This document shows, in pieces, positions 9,834 through 20,390 of a stretch of 48,428 nucleotides of DNA. The stretch lies in contig BFEA01000652.1 in the NCBI GenBank assembly GCA_003427395.1, positions 505,341 through 553,768 of the forward strand, in the 5' to 3' direction. This stretch comes from Chara braunii. Its lineage: Eukaryota > Streptophyta > Charophyceae > Charales > Characeae. The position numbers and the translations under genes are program-made. Each line of letters begins with the position of its first letter. Position 1 is the first letter of the stretch. Under the pieces are notes generated by a model that was given only the letters and a program-made list of their open reading frames with translations, was not told the DNA's origin and ran no database searches.

Positions 9834-10740
9834 TTGCTTGAGGTGGAGCACGACATGGTAACGATGGATATACCTCCAACGATGATGATGCTGGATCTCT
9901 ATAAAAATCAATTGGCGGAAATGCTGGAGCTTATAACACGGGCAGGACACGTACAACAAGTGCAGTCCCCGTTGGCACACCCGCAGAAGCGACAGACACT
10001 GCAGGGGCAACAAACGCAGCAGGCGCAACTACTAGCGCACTTGCAGAAGCAACAAACAAGGGCAACAAACGCAGCAGATGCAACATGTGCATCAGACTCA
10101 ACAAAACCAGTGGACACAACAAGCGGAGCGGGCACAACAGGAGCAGCAACCACCACCGCCACCACAACCACCACGTGAAACACAACAAGGGCAAAAGGAG
10201 CCGGAGGCACAACACACACAACACATACAAACTTTAGCCTCGGATTTCGGTTCGGATGCTTTTGGGGCTCAGCCGATGGATGTGGACACGACTCCCCTGC
10301 CCCCCCGGATGTGGAAATGGAGGACTGTCTGAAAGACCTGGACGCCCCCCCACAAGAGATGTGTCTGGATTATTAGATCCAGGCGTGCGCAGAATGGATA
10401 ATCAAACATCTGCGATCCAACCTTCCACACAGGGGAGAGGAGTTTTGGGATAAGTCTTACGTTGAGTTGATGACACTCTTGAATAATAGCCCAACACTCA
10501 GATTCGCGCTGACATCCACTCCCCTTGCTCATTTGACGTGGGCAGAAACCTTCCAGCGTATCTTGCCTATTGCCCGAGACCGCTTCTACCCTCCCCCCGC
10601 CCCTGATCCCCCCGGCCCGCAACCATCTAACCAGGACCAGGAACAATATACTCCCCCCCCCATTGGATGTCCAACACACACAACTAGAGACAAGAGAAGG
10701 AGTGGAAATGGCAGAGGAAGGGATGACCTCACGGTGACTC
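9834..10740 (+). pseudogene. LINE A ORF1 C-terminal half, Gln/Pro-rich
   Basis: The region is dense in Gln, Thr and Pro codons (about 9950-10230), then shows QPMDVDTTP near 10272. LINE E2 has the same PMDVD motif. After a frameshift a helical block follows with WIIKHLRSNL and LTWAETFQRILP (about 10395-10565). It aligns with the E2 block DWLLCNLKNQHSNL and marks a C-terminal ORF1 domain after the linker. Its role is unknown; ORF1 proteins generally package the RNA. Stops and a shift make it non-functional. Confidence 0.6.
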
Positions 10741-10743
10741 AAG

Positions 10744-12150
10744 TTGCGACAACTCATTGAACGGGACCTCTTTGAGCTGCCACTTTCCAAAATGGATGGA
10801 GTGTTGGTGATCCCAATGAGGAAGACCGAAGGGAAATGGGAAATTGGTCTTTCCTCGGTAGGAGAGCATAGGGGCGTGACATTGCAAGGCTGGGACTTTC
10901 TGGCTCATATCGAGGATGGTAGGGAAAAAGACAAGACTTTCACGAACCAAATGAGAGCCTTTATCCCCAATTTCCCCAAACACTATGCACAGGGGGCGAG
11001 AGCAGCTACGAGATTTGAAGCCTCCGACCAACAAATGGCTAAAAATAATCTCTACCAGTTTTTTGAACCTAACAAAACGACCAATTTACGCTGGTACAAC
11101 CACAACGCACTACTGGACCTACAGTGCACGAAAATAAAGATAGTGACTTCTGGTTGGACGACGACTTGTGCATATGTTTGTGCAGAATTGTGCGGAAGAG
11201 GGTCATGAGTCTAGACAGATGGGATGTTAAACAATGGCACTCCCTGTGAATACACCCTGAACCTGATGTGCCAAGTAAATGGATACTGCAAATCCCCTGC
11301 TTGGCAGCAATGTGTAAGAACCATCAGATCTGGACTTGCGCTCCATCAACGTAAATGGCCTAGCATCCAGTAAACTTGAAAAATGCCAAGCCATTTTGGA
11401 CCAACTCAGAGGAGTAGGGGGTAGGCGATGGTCGGACGTGATATGCGTGCAAGAGACCCACTTGCAGGACAACCCAGAGCATAACAGGGTCCACAAGATG
11501 GTCTGACCTCACTCGGTCGTGAGGGTTCATGCCCCTAAGCCAGGGTCAGCAGGGGTAGCAATTTGAATTCCCCTCGACTCCAGATTCCAGTTGGTCCACT
11601 GGGTGGTAGATGAAGACGAGAGGCGATGGGCCTCAACACTGGGAATGCTGGAATTGGAATTGCTCTATATACATTGTATCTACTCTCCTAGCACGAAAGG
11701 AGAACGAAGAACCTTTCTAGGGAATCTAGGAACGCAAGTCCTCGAGGACATCCCTATAGCAGGGGATTTCAACGCTACCCCTGATAGAAGATTGGATTGA
11801 TGGAACCCTCAGGGGACCCCCCCTTTTGCTACGAAAGAAGACGAGCGAATGGTAGCAGAATTATGTGAAACTCTCTCGGTCTTTGACACCTTTCGCCACC
11901 TGCACCCACAAAATCAGTCCTTTATATGCATAAGAGACAGCAACCCGACACAATTATCCAAATCATGAATCAACCTTATCCTTTTTTCTAATGACATAGA
12001 AGGCGCCCTGTGATGGTCGTCCATCCTCCCACGCAGCCCGCACCCAGGTTTGGACCATAAGACATGTGGGATCATATTAACAAGGGTCCGGTTTCTACAA
12101 GCTTAATACCTCCCTCTTAAGAGATCAACCATTTAGACAAATGATTCAGC
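10744..12150 (+). pseudogene. LINE A ORF2 N-terminal extension and APE endonuclease
   Basis: An N-terminal extension (about 10744-11205, including GWDFLAHIEDG) precedes the endonuclease. From 11333 one frame shows LRSINVNGL, then ICVQETHL with the catalytic Glu, IAGDFNATPDR (about 11755-11790), SKS-stop-INL for the SRIDL block, and GLDHKTC for the SDH block. These are the expected APE motifs in the expected order. In-frame TGA codons lie at 11504, 11564, 11798, 11966 and 12011. The frame shifts before 12219. Target nicking is therefore lost. Confidence 0.88.
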
Positions 12151-14003
12151 ACGAGTGACATTTTTGGCGCCAACAAAAACATCTCTTTGACTCATACTCC
12201 ACGTGGTTCAACAATGGTATGATTTTTCTAGCTAGGAAGTGTAAGGAATTTTCCAACGTTAAAGCGACCCTACGACAACAACAGGAAATGACCATTCATA
12301 AGGAATTGCAAGACCTGAAACAACGGGTAGATGCACAACATCTCACTATCCCCATTCAGAGAGTGAAAGACCAACTCTTACTATACGTCCAACATAGATG
12401 GCAAGGTATTAGAATACGAGGGAAAATGGCCAAGCTCACCCAGGAGGCCACGATGGATACCCATTTCTTCCCTGTGGCTACGGCCCGCGCGAGGCGGATC
12501 GTAATTGAGGCACTCTTTGACCCAGACAAAGGGGGGGAAGTTATAGCGACCGATACCGCACCCTGCACATTAATCACAAGAAGGTTTTTCAAACAATTAT
12601 ATACTCCTCAAATTCCGGCCCCGCAGGGGGAGGTGAGGATGGGAGAACTAGAAGAATTTTTACTACCTATGGACAAACGTCTATCCCCGCAACAGCGGGA
12701 CCTGTTAGAGAAATCGATGACGAAGGATGAAGTATGGACAACGCTTCTCCAGATGAAGGAAGAAAAAAAACCCGGAATTGACGGTTTCCCCAAAGAGTCT
12801 TGGGAAACTATATGGACAGATTTGAGCACAGACCTGTGAGACAACTACCAGGAGGTATGGGAAGACGGGGAAATGGGGGAAGTAGTGGGGAAAGGTGTAC
12901 TGTCGTTACTATATAAAAAAAAGGATAAGATGAACATCAGGAACTACAGACCTATCACCCTTCTTACAAAAGTCTATAAAATGCTCTCAAAAGCCTTAAC
13001 AAATCGTATGGCGGCGGCCTTGGAGGACGTAATACACCCAACCCGGACAGGGTTCATGGTCGGTAGGAACATACAGGAGAACATCCTGCTGGTGAATGAA
13101 GTGGCCAAATTAGCATGAAGGAATATGGCAAACGCGACCATTATCTTTATTGATTTTGAAAAAGCCTACGACCACGTCGACTGTGATTTTTAGATAAATG
13201 CTTTCAGGCGCTGGGTAAGGATTCTCCACAACAACGCTACTACCTGTGTACATGTCAACGGGTCGGTGACACCCCCATTCGAGCTTCAATGGTCGGTGAG
13301 ACAAGGGGACTCTAGTGCCCCCTACCTCTTTCTGGTCATAATAGAGACACTATCTGCTAACCTGATACACAATAAGGACCTTACACAGATCAGAATCGTT
13401 GACATCCTAGAGGAGCCAATGCCAATTTGTTCCCTTTTTGCAGATGACCTCACTATTATAGTGAAGGTGAAGGCATAAAATATAATAAAAATCTGAAACC
13501 TTATGAACCGGTTTTGCGGAATGTCAGATATGGCCATTAATTGGGGTCGGAAGACTGTAGGCCGGTGGCTACATCACCAAGGGGGAAGGCCCACCGAAAA
13601 CCCGCGAATCACTTGGCTCCGTCTAGATGACCCTCTAAGAATTCTGGGGGCGTTAGTCACAACAAAGGGTAAACCAGTCACTAATGACGAGTGGTTGGTG
13701 GGGTCGGCGCATGCCAAACTCGCAGGGTGGAACAACAAACACACATCAATATTTGGGCAGGCCCATGTCATTAATAATGTAGTACTAGTCACACTTTGGT
13801 ATAAAGCCATATTATGGCCCATGAGCAACGGGGGGCTCAAGGCATTAAAACGATAGTTGGCGGCCTTTCTATGGAGAGGGGATAGTAACAACCCCCACAC
13901 TATCAGTCGGGTGGGATGGGAATCGGTGATTCAACCCAAGGCTGGAGGGGGTCTGGGAATTGTGGATCCTTCCACACAGTTCCAGACCCTCAGCTTTCAC
14001 TGA
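12151..14003 (+). pseudogene. LINE A reverse transcriptase
   Basis: From 12219 a single frame runs to about 14003, broken only by TGA 12837, TGA 13116, TAG 13191, TAA 13476, TGA 13494, TAG 13854 and TGA 14001. Motifs in order are KKPGIDGFPKE, NYRPITLLTKVYKMLSKAL, TGFMVGRNIQ, FIDFEKAYDHVD (motif A), SVRQGDSSAPYLFLV (motif B) and SLFADDLTII (motif C, catalytic Asp pair). RILGALVTTKGKP and HVINNVVLVTLWYKA follow. A small deletion sits just after motif A near 13191-13220, where two frames of the relatives merge. Confidence 0.9.
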
Positions 14004-15784
14004 CTCTTACACCTCATCTTCTCATCAACCTCCTCCTGGGTCCCCCTAGCCTTGGCACAAATCGCAGCCCTGGCCCCAGAGGCCCCACCCGAGACTGACC
14101 CTTTGGCGTGGCTTGAGGTATTGGAAACTTCCAAGGAAATACAGGAATGAGGAATCCACGGATGAGCAATGGCTGCGCCTCCTACGAACATGGAGGAAGA
14201 TCCCCTCTCCAGATCGTCTAGCACCAGAAAGGTGGGAGAAAATATTTAAACAACCCATGTTTGGTAATAGACCGATCATGGATTCTTTCGGTCACGTGAG
14301 ATGTAGTTCGGACCCTCCATGGAAGGGTTGGGTGAAACACGGGGGGGGCCTTTGGGACATGGGTGCAAGGAATTGAAAAAATGGAGAAAGAATTTGTACA
14401 TGGTTGCGGTATTGCCACTTCACTGAGGCTGCACTAAACAAACACATTGATAACTTCCCTCTCCATTGGTACATCACCCTTCGGAAGGGCCCCTGCTTGG
14501 AAGAAGGAGACTGGGTAGGGCTACCTAACCACGAAAATCAAGTAGGGTAAGTGCACCTAGTAGACCAAACGCAAAGTTTTTTCCATCTAGGTGATCAATT
14601 ACGAGGGAGCCGACAACCTTTTACCTAGAAGGAGAAAAAGGAAGTATATGGTGTCAGAGTGATTGACGAGGGAAGAGGATGGAGGGCCTATTGGCCAATG
14701 ATCCCGATTGAGGATCTCCCCTTCGATCTTGACGAGAGACGTTGGTCCCAGAATGACCCGACAAACTCAAGAAGGGAGGGAAAGGCATAAACGTTAACAC
14801 TTGCCAACCTAAAAACCAAGTCAGTATACCGAATGCTCAGACCCAAACGCAGACTGCGGGATATAGTAGAAGATAGATGGTATTGTCATCTCAACATAGA
14901 CCGTGGCCTGCTCAAACCCATAAGGTGGTTTGGAGACTATGGAAAGAGGCCGACAAAAATCTCCGCCCTACAATGGCAAATTGCACATCGGTGTCTACCA
15001 ACCAACGACTGACTAATAGATCACACACACTTGGAGCAACAGGGGCGGGCACTTCCATGGTGGCACAGATGCCTCCAATGCTACCCCCGAAAAAAACCGC
15101 TCCGAGACGATAGAGCACATCTTCCTTCAGTGCCCTATGACTGTAATACTGTGGAGGTGGTGGGACAGGATTTGGCAGCACATGGTACCAGGCTCATCAT
15201 GGCCATGGGACTGGAGGGCCATACTTCTGGAGCATTATCCCCAGATTCAAGGAAACACATTCCAAGAGAACATGTTTCGCCTGGGTAAATGCGTCGTGCT
15301 GTGGGTCATATGGTGGAGAAGGTGTATCCTGGAAGTAGAGGGAGCAAGGGAGGAAGATGGGGAGGTCACGGAGCAATTACGGCTGTTAGTTCAGTACGAG
15401 ATTACTGCCCAGTGGGGGCCCTGGGGTGCGGCTAAGGAACAGCTGAACCAAGTGCACACCAGGAGGGATATCAACAAAATTATCTCTCAGTTCGGTGAAA
15501 ACTGGTTGGGTGGGAAGAGGGAGGGCTGGGTGGCAAGGGTAAGTTGGGCAGGGGATGGGCAACATGAATACCAATGGGAACATCGACAGGAGGAGGAGGT
15601 GGGACCGCAAGAGGGACAGCAGGCAGGAATTAAAAGGGATTATCAGCTGCATTTTCACGAATGAACAAAGGTTGACCCAAGCGACCTGTTGCGCCCCGCC
15701 CAAGAATTTGCAGACCCCTTCCCCCCTCACCCATTGTCCCTGGAGGAAATGCTACCTGAGTCGCTGTTCCCGGACATTGCCTAA
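14004..15784 (+). pseudogene. LINE A ORF2 C-terminal region with zf-RVT finger
   Basis: Fragmented frames match LINEs B, C and E1 after the RT. The zinc finger is complete at residue level: CX2C codons at 15070 and 15079, then ETIEHIFLQCP with His at 15116 and Cys at 15131. This C2HC pattern is that of the zf-RVT domain. After it comes a tryptophan-rich segment (VVLWVIWWRR) and NWLGG through KRDYQLHFHE. A TGA at 15663 precedes a continuing frame that ends naturally at TAA 15782-15784, probably the true ORF2 end. Confidence 0.8.
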
Positions 15785-15985
15785 GTTCCCAAGTACCTAA
15801 GCAGCGCCATCTGACACCATCTACAGTGATCTACAGTGATGCCGAGCATCTCCCAGAAATTTGAAGACTTTCTTCGACGAGGACACAGCGATTAGGGCCA
15901 GGCGAGTAAATGGAAAGGAGGTCAACATTGGTGTCCCCCAGTGGCTCCTTCCTTTTTCCTGAGCCTGGCCATATGTCAGAGAAGG

Positions 15986-16267
15986 GCTGGATGCTGGACC
16001 TGGTTTCCAGCAACAGGTCCTTCCCGGACTGTTGCATGTTCATGATTTTTTTGAATTTTCTCATTTTTTCACCTATGTACTTCTAAAGGACGCTGAGCCT
16101 GTTTCTCAGCAAAGATGTATCAATGGGACGTTGGACCTGGTTTCCAGCAGGTGCTGCTCCCCACCAATAGGTGGAGCCTCCCCGATGGTGCTAGTGGTGT
16201 CTGCTCCTATCGGCACCCCTAGCAGCCGCTCGGGTTGCCAAAAAAAAAAAAAAAAAAAAAAAAAAAA
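15986..16267 (+). repeat. LINE A 3' end with stacked tail copies, ending in H6
   Basis: There are three successive tail starts: GCTGGACCTGGTTTCCAGC near 15990, GCTGAGCC...CTCAGC near 16092-16110, and the full element H6 at 16125-16267. H6 has hairpins I, II and III (arms about 16186-16199 and 16213-16226) and an A-run at 16240-16267. H6 could be the LINE A tail itself or a later insertion. The stacked copies suggest insertion near earlier tails or tail duplication. Confidence 0.72.
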
Positions 16268-16416
16268 GAAAGGAGCTTCTGGCCAGTGAATATGGAAGCC
16301 TCCCACTAGAGCTCCTGCTGGAGAGTGAAGAGTTTCTTGATGAATGGGAAGCGGACATAATAACTAACTGCTATTTGCATCTTCCACAACAACAAGAGTG
16401 CCACAAAGTGACGTGG

Positions 16417-17382
16417 ATGGCAGCAGATATGCAAGCATGCCTCTCGCTGTTTGAGAAGCTGTGTGCAACGATTTCAAAGTGTCGGGCAATCTTTGATACC
16501 GACACAAGTAACTTACCCCGGCTTTGCGCTGGCGAGCTGGTTTGTGGGGTTGGATTCCATTCGGAAGATGACCCCAACACACAGCAAACGAGGGTTGGGG
16601 CAACAGCAGGTGGCAACTATTCTAATCTGGACTGCGGCGGCCGCACTACTTGTGCCGAGCTGCTGCTACTTGGAAGTAATCAACATAGTGAGGGGGGAGG
16701 TGGCTGCACCAAATGCATTGAGCCGGTGCAATTTGGAAACAACGAATACGATGGGGAAGGGGGCAGTCAACATGCCCAGGGGGGAGGAGGCTACACCATG
16801 TGCACTGAGGTGGTGCTATTTGGAAACGACGATCACGAGGAGGAAGCCGTTATCCAGTATGATGTGATAGCTGAAGACGGTGATCAAATGCATGCTGATG
16901 AGATGCCTCGAGGCCACCACCCCTATGATCGACAACAAAATCAACTTCACAACAACATCTTACAAAGCGAAGGGAGGGATATGGCACGCAATCACTTGAC
17001 CTCCCTCCTACAACCTGATATGACTGGTTCTGGCCGCCCGGGAGCTTCGGGCATTGTTCAACTTCAGCAAGCTGTCCCTGATGTATCGAGTACAGGGGGG
17101 TTTCCCTGCACTCCATTCTGGTTCGGTGATGTGGAGGTTGCCAGTGACTTTGGAAAAGGTAAGAGCTCAGTGCAGTCAGGTATCTGTTTCTCCTGGGGAT
17201 TGTTAGGGTTTCGTCTTGAAGATGGGCAGATGGAACAAATACTGAGGGTGGGGACAACTGTGGTACAACAGGCTTGGGATGAGGGGATGGTGAGATTGGG
17301 TGTTGGTTTGGGGGGTATGGGTGGAGGAGAATTTGTCAAGTTGTCCTTTACCCCTGATGCTAGTATTACAATACGATTGTAA
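16417..17382 (+). CDS. Long open frame of unknown function, Cys/Gly-rich repeats
   Basis: This is the longest uninterrupted frame without LINE similarity. The first in-frame ATG is at 16417 (321 codons), but the frame stays open upstream through the H6 poly(A) to 16195, so the true start is unclear. Residues from about 70 to 150 contain three imperfect repeats of about 28 residues resembling TTCAELLLLGSNQHSEGGGG. Acidic and Gln/Asn-rich stretches follow, then a Gly-rich C-terminus. I see no signal peptide, membrane segment or known catalytic motif. A strong splice-donor-like AAAAG|GTAAGAGC occurs at 17158/17159, so the region may be an exon of a host gene ending there. The function is unknown and a chance frame is possible. 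Confidence 0.42.
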   Translation: MAADMQACLSLFEKLCATISKCRAIFDTDTSNLPRLCAGELVCGVGFHSEDDPNTQQTRVGATAGGNYSNLDCGGRTTCAELLLLGSNQHSEGGGGCTKCIEPVQFGNNEYDGEGGSQHAQGGGGYTMCTEVVLFGNDDHEEEAVIQYDVIAEDGDQMHADEMPRGHHPYDRQQNQLHNNILQSEGRDMARNHLTSLLQPDMTGSGRPGASGIVQLQQAVPDVSSTGGFPCTPFWFGDVEVASDFGKGKSSVQSGICFSWGLLGFRLEDGQMEQILRVGTTVVQQAWDEGMVRLGVGLGGMGGGEFVKLSFTPDASITIRL

Positions 17383-17766
17383 CATAACAGGTGGAGCTTT
17401 GGAGGGCTGGTGCACATAATTAGCTCGACATAAGAAGAGGCTCGGTTTGTTGATTTGCCCTCTATTGAGGTGTAGGGTGGTAGTTTCTCTGGGTGGGAGG
17501 GTCTCGGGGAAGCTTCACTCTGCAGAAGGCCGGGGTGTAACGGCTGGGATTCTGCCACGTGGCAGGGGCAGGGAGGAATTTTAGTATGTTGGTGCAGTAG
17601 AGGTAGATGATACATTTGATAGCAATTGAAGATTGGTATTAGTCCACATCTGAGATAGATGGGCAGTCAATCCCCTTGCAAAAAGGGCAATCAATGCTGC
17701 TCATCATATATAACTTGACATAATGGCATGTGTAACACATCACCTGGCTCCTTGTTATGATGTAAA

Positions 17767-17918
17767 GGGACGCTGGACCCATTTTCCAGCAGGTGCAGCT
17801 CCCCACCAATGGAACGGAGCAATCCAACGAGCGGGGATAGTAGAGGGGGTGTCTGCTCTTATCAGCACCTCCCCTACACACCGTCATGGATGTTCGATCA
17901 AAAAAAAAAAAAAAAAAA
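17767..17918 (+). mobile_element. Hairpin-tail short retroelement H7
   Basis: Starts GGGACGCTGGACCC. Hairpin I is GCTGGA/TCCAGC. Hairpin II is damaged. Hairpin III arms GTAGAGGGGGTG (17840-17851) and CACCTCCCCTAC (17866-17877) pair around the loop TCTGCTCTTATCAG. The A-run is at 17901-17918. The stem differs fully from that of H11 but keeps pairing. Confidence 0.8.
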
Positions 17919-17969
17919 GTAGAACCTGAGAATTTTGGAACGAAGTTGTACGAAGTTATAAACTCAGTT

Positions 17970-18090
17970 GAGGCTGTTATGGATTCAATATTCCCCCTCT
18001 CCCCCAGCCCCAGAAAAATAAAAAATCTGAGGCTGTCATGGATTCAATATTCCCCCTCTCCCCCACCCCAACAAAAAGAAAAAGAAAAAA
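17970..18090. repeat. 59-bp tandem duplication
   Basis: GAGGCTGTTATGGATTCAAT with its C-rich continuation occurs at 17970 and, with one change, at 18029. It is purine- and pyrimidine-biased and no gene is seen. Confidence 0.75.
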
Positions 18091-18099
18091 GATCCCCCT

Positions 18100-18180
18100 A
18101 AGTCCACGGCTCCACTGCTGGGGTGATAGGAGCACCTCCAATATTGGACAACCTCCCTAAGTGATGGCTCCAATCTTATG
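18100..18180 (-). repeat. Degraded hairpin-tail copy H8
   Basis: The conserved loop GGTGATAGGAGCACC lies at about 18120-18135, with weak flanking arms and a GGCTCCAATC block after it. It is read as a minus-strand copy without a visible poly(A). Confidence 0.55.
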
Positions 18181-18509
18181 ACATAAAAATAAAGAAGGTT
18201 CAGTCCTCCCCCTCAGTCAGTTCAACCCCATGGTTTGTATAACCTTTAGTTTCTTTTCTTTTCCTGTCTTTTCTTTGTTTTGTTTTTTAAACCACCAGTA
18301 CTTGGCCCAGCTACTGAAGCCGAGCCTGAATATGCCCTGCGCGCCGATTTTTGCCAAGCCTGCAGTGAATGGGAAAAAATACGGGACATTTGTTGCTTCA
18401 AGCAGGTGCTGCCCCTTATGCTGGACCTGCTGCCAGCAGATGGAACGTAAACAGGCCGTCGTTTTCTTGTTTCCACTCAGGTGGCACCCGAAGCCTCGCC
18501 AGGAGTGCA

Positions 18510-19079
18510 GCCAGTGCGAAAGATCTTCTTCAAATAAAAAAATTAAAAAAACGGGTGAAAAGGGAAACCAAGCTATGCACTCACATGACGCGTTTTACAT
18601 CTAGATACATTTGGGAGACTGTGAACGTTACACTGCCAGGCACTCAATGCTCCCTGTGTCCAACGGGGAGTCAGATCACGAAGTGCCAACGATCTTCTTC
18701 AGAAAAAGCCAAAAAAAAAAAAAAAAAAAAAAGGTGAAAAGGAAAACCAAGCTACCGGGTTGAATTGTGAGGTCCCCGGCCTCAACAATATTGAAATTGG
18801 TAATAAATGGACAAATTCCTGGAAAATAATAATAATAATAAATAAAAGAAACCAAGCTATGCACTCACGTGTCGCGTTTTACATCCCGATACATTTGGGA
18901 GAGTGTGAACGTTACACTGCCAGGCATTCAATGCTCCCCGCGTCCAACGGGGAGTCAGATCACGAAGTGCCAACGATCTTCTTCAGAAAAAGCAAAAAAA
19001 AAAAAAAAGGTGAAAAGGGAAACCAAGCTGTGCACTCACGTGTCGTGTTTTACATCCAGATACATTTGGGAGAGTGTCC
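18510..19079 (+). repeat. Tandem units of about 170 bp joined by A-runs
   Basis: Each unit starts near GGTGAAAAGG(G)AAACCAAG, contains CATTTGGGAGA and AACGGGGAGTCAGATCACG, and ends AACGATCTTCTTCAGAAAAAG followed by an A-run. Copies are 18553-18732, 18845-19008 and 19009-19079 (partial), with an older end at about 18515-18550. An unrelated stretch (18750-18840) with an AAT microsatellite splits the array. Each unit holds a CTCCC...GGGGAG hairpin. Serial insertion of a poly(A) retroelement at A-runs, or unequal exchange, could make this. Confidence 0.75.
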
Positions 19080-19289
19080 TTTTCTTTTCTGTTTTTCCCC
19101 ATGTTGATTTCAGTGTCCGTGCGTTTCCACATAGCACACCACCAGGACATCGTGCAGTCCTTTTGCCCCGTTTCCATGGGGTCACTCACCAGCTCCCTCC
19201 CCCATTGCCATGCCAAGCCTTTGCCGAAGCGCGGGAAACGCGTAGCGTTAACGCTAAGGGCCCGCGGCCGATGTATGGGCCAAGTACTG

Positions 19290-19480
19290 GTGGTTGAACA
19301 TCTGTCGGTGGCCAACTACCCCAGTGGTGATAGGAGCACCACCATGGTTGGAGGCCATCTGTAGATGGGCCGGATCTATTGCTGGGGGTTGGCACCAACC
19401 ACCTGTGGATGGGCCGGATCTATTGGTGGGGGTTGGCACCAACCACCTGTGGATGGACCGGATCTATTTGTGGGAAGCGG
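19290..19480 (-). repeat. Hairpin-tail copy H9 fused to a 44-bp tandem array
   Basis: GTGGTGATAGGAGCACCAC at about 19325-19343 is the hairpin III loop with arms. It is followed by about 2.7 copies of a 44-bp unit (starts 19364, 19408 and 19452) containing CCGGATCTATTG and the palindrome GGTTGGCACCAACC. The unit resembles hairpin II (CTATTGGTGGGG), so part of the tail appears to have been amplified in tandem. Confidence 0.7.
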
Positions 19481-19509
19481 CATGTACTGAGAATGGAGTC
19501 CAGTTGCAA

Positions 19510-20015
19510 GTGGCCTGTGGCTCAGTGGTTAGGGCACCAGTTGTCAATGCGCATTGTGGTATAAGGTTATGGGTTCAAAACTCCATGCCTCTTCTCAGCG
19601 ATAGCGGTTAGCATTTACATAAGGCATGACCATTTGCATACCCCCTTGGGCTGATGCAGGTAACTTATTACAGACACTGCCTGCACACCACCCAAGGGTC
19701 AGTCCACAGATGGTGTATGCTGATCTAGGCTTCTCGTTGGTTGCTTGCTGTTGCTGGCTTTGGTCGCTCTGATGATCTCCCCCAGCCTAGACATTTCACA
19801 CATTACGTCCATTTCTCACGGTAATGCATGTGGTAGAACCGTCCAGTTTCATGCTGTACGTAACTCTGGACTTTGGGGGGTCCTGTCCAGATAGGCCTGT
19901 CTCTACCAAATATTACACACACACACATGAGACACTACCCCAGATACTGTGTATGGGTACAACCACGATACACAGTCTATCACATACCATTTACACATAG
20001 ATTAAGACACACACA
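19510..20015 (+). mobile_element. tRNA-derived SINE, copy 1
   Basis: The head has a pol III A box (TGGCTCAGTGGTTAGGGCA, about 19518) and B box (GGTTCAAAACTCC, 19572). The body matches copy 2 at 20391 over about 500 bases, including GGGCTGATGCA, TTACAGACACTGCCTGC and CTCTGATGATCTCCCC. The 3' part is CA-rich. A second tRNA-like B box present in copy 2 is deleted here. Confidence 0.78.
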
Positions 20016-20390
20016 CATTCCTCCAGATTCCTTTAGCTGGCCACCCGAGACACAGCCTTATCCTGGAGTACGAGCCAAGAAGCTGATACCCTGCCAGTGT
20101 CGCAGAGAACGTCGGGACTGGGAAGGGACTCAGAAGGACTGAGAAGGACTGAGAAGGATATATGCCCTGCAGCCCGTGAGGCCGAACTAAGCTCTAACTC
20201 AGGGTCTCAAAGGAAAGGATCAGGGGGTTTGCCGCCTGACGGTAGATGAACAACTTAAGGATATCCAACAGCTTGGGAGAGTAGCACGGTGACCAGGAGG
20301 GTGCAGCTCGAAGGCCCGATTGTTGGATCGTGCTGGAACCCCCTTCCCTCCTCTGGACACATTGTCTTTTGTTTTCTGAAATTTGTAAAA

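Larger units (their letters stand above)
7600..16267 (+). mobile_element. LINE A, nearly full-length decayed L1-type retrotransposon
   Basis: A plus-strand LINE of about 8.7 kb including nested insertions. In order it shows leader sequence (7617 on), a proline-rich ORF1 N-terminus, nested insertions (element H5 and a foldback, 8463-9450), the Gln/Pro-rich and helical ORF1 C-terminus, ORF2 with APE endonuclease, reverse transcriptase and a C-terminal zinc finger, a 3' UTR, and a hairpin tail with poly(A) to 16267. No CCHC knuckle was found in its ORF1, unlike LINEs C and E2. ORF2 is closed by many nonsense codons but keeps long stretches in one frame, so decay is mainly by point mutation. Confidence 0.82.

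Noticed and set aside
9908-10230. Minus-strand Val/Leu-rich hydrophobic ORFs
   Set aside because: They are antisense to the Gln/Thr-rich ORF1 segment of LINE A and reflect its codon composition.
16375-16377. TTG at 16375 as start of the long ORF
   Set aside because: A non-ATG start has no support in a nuclear gene. The frame is open further upstream and the first in-frame ATG is at 16417.
18510-19480. Regular repeats that might look like a CRISPR array
   Set aside because: Units are long, joined by A-runs or directly adjacent, with no unique spacers and no cas genes. The genome is eukaryotic.
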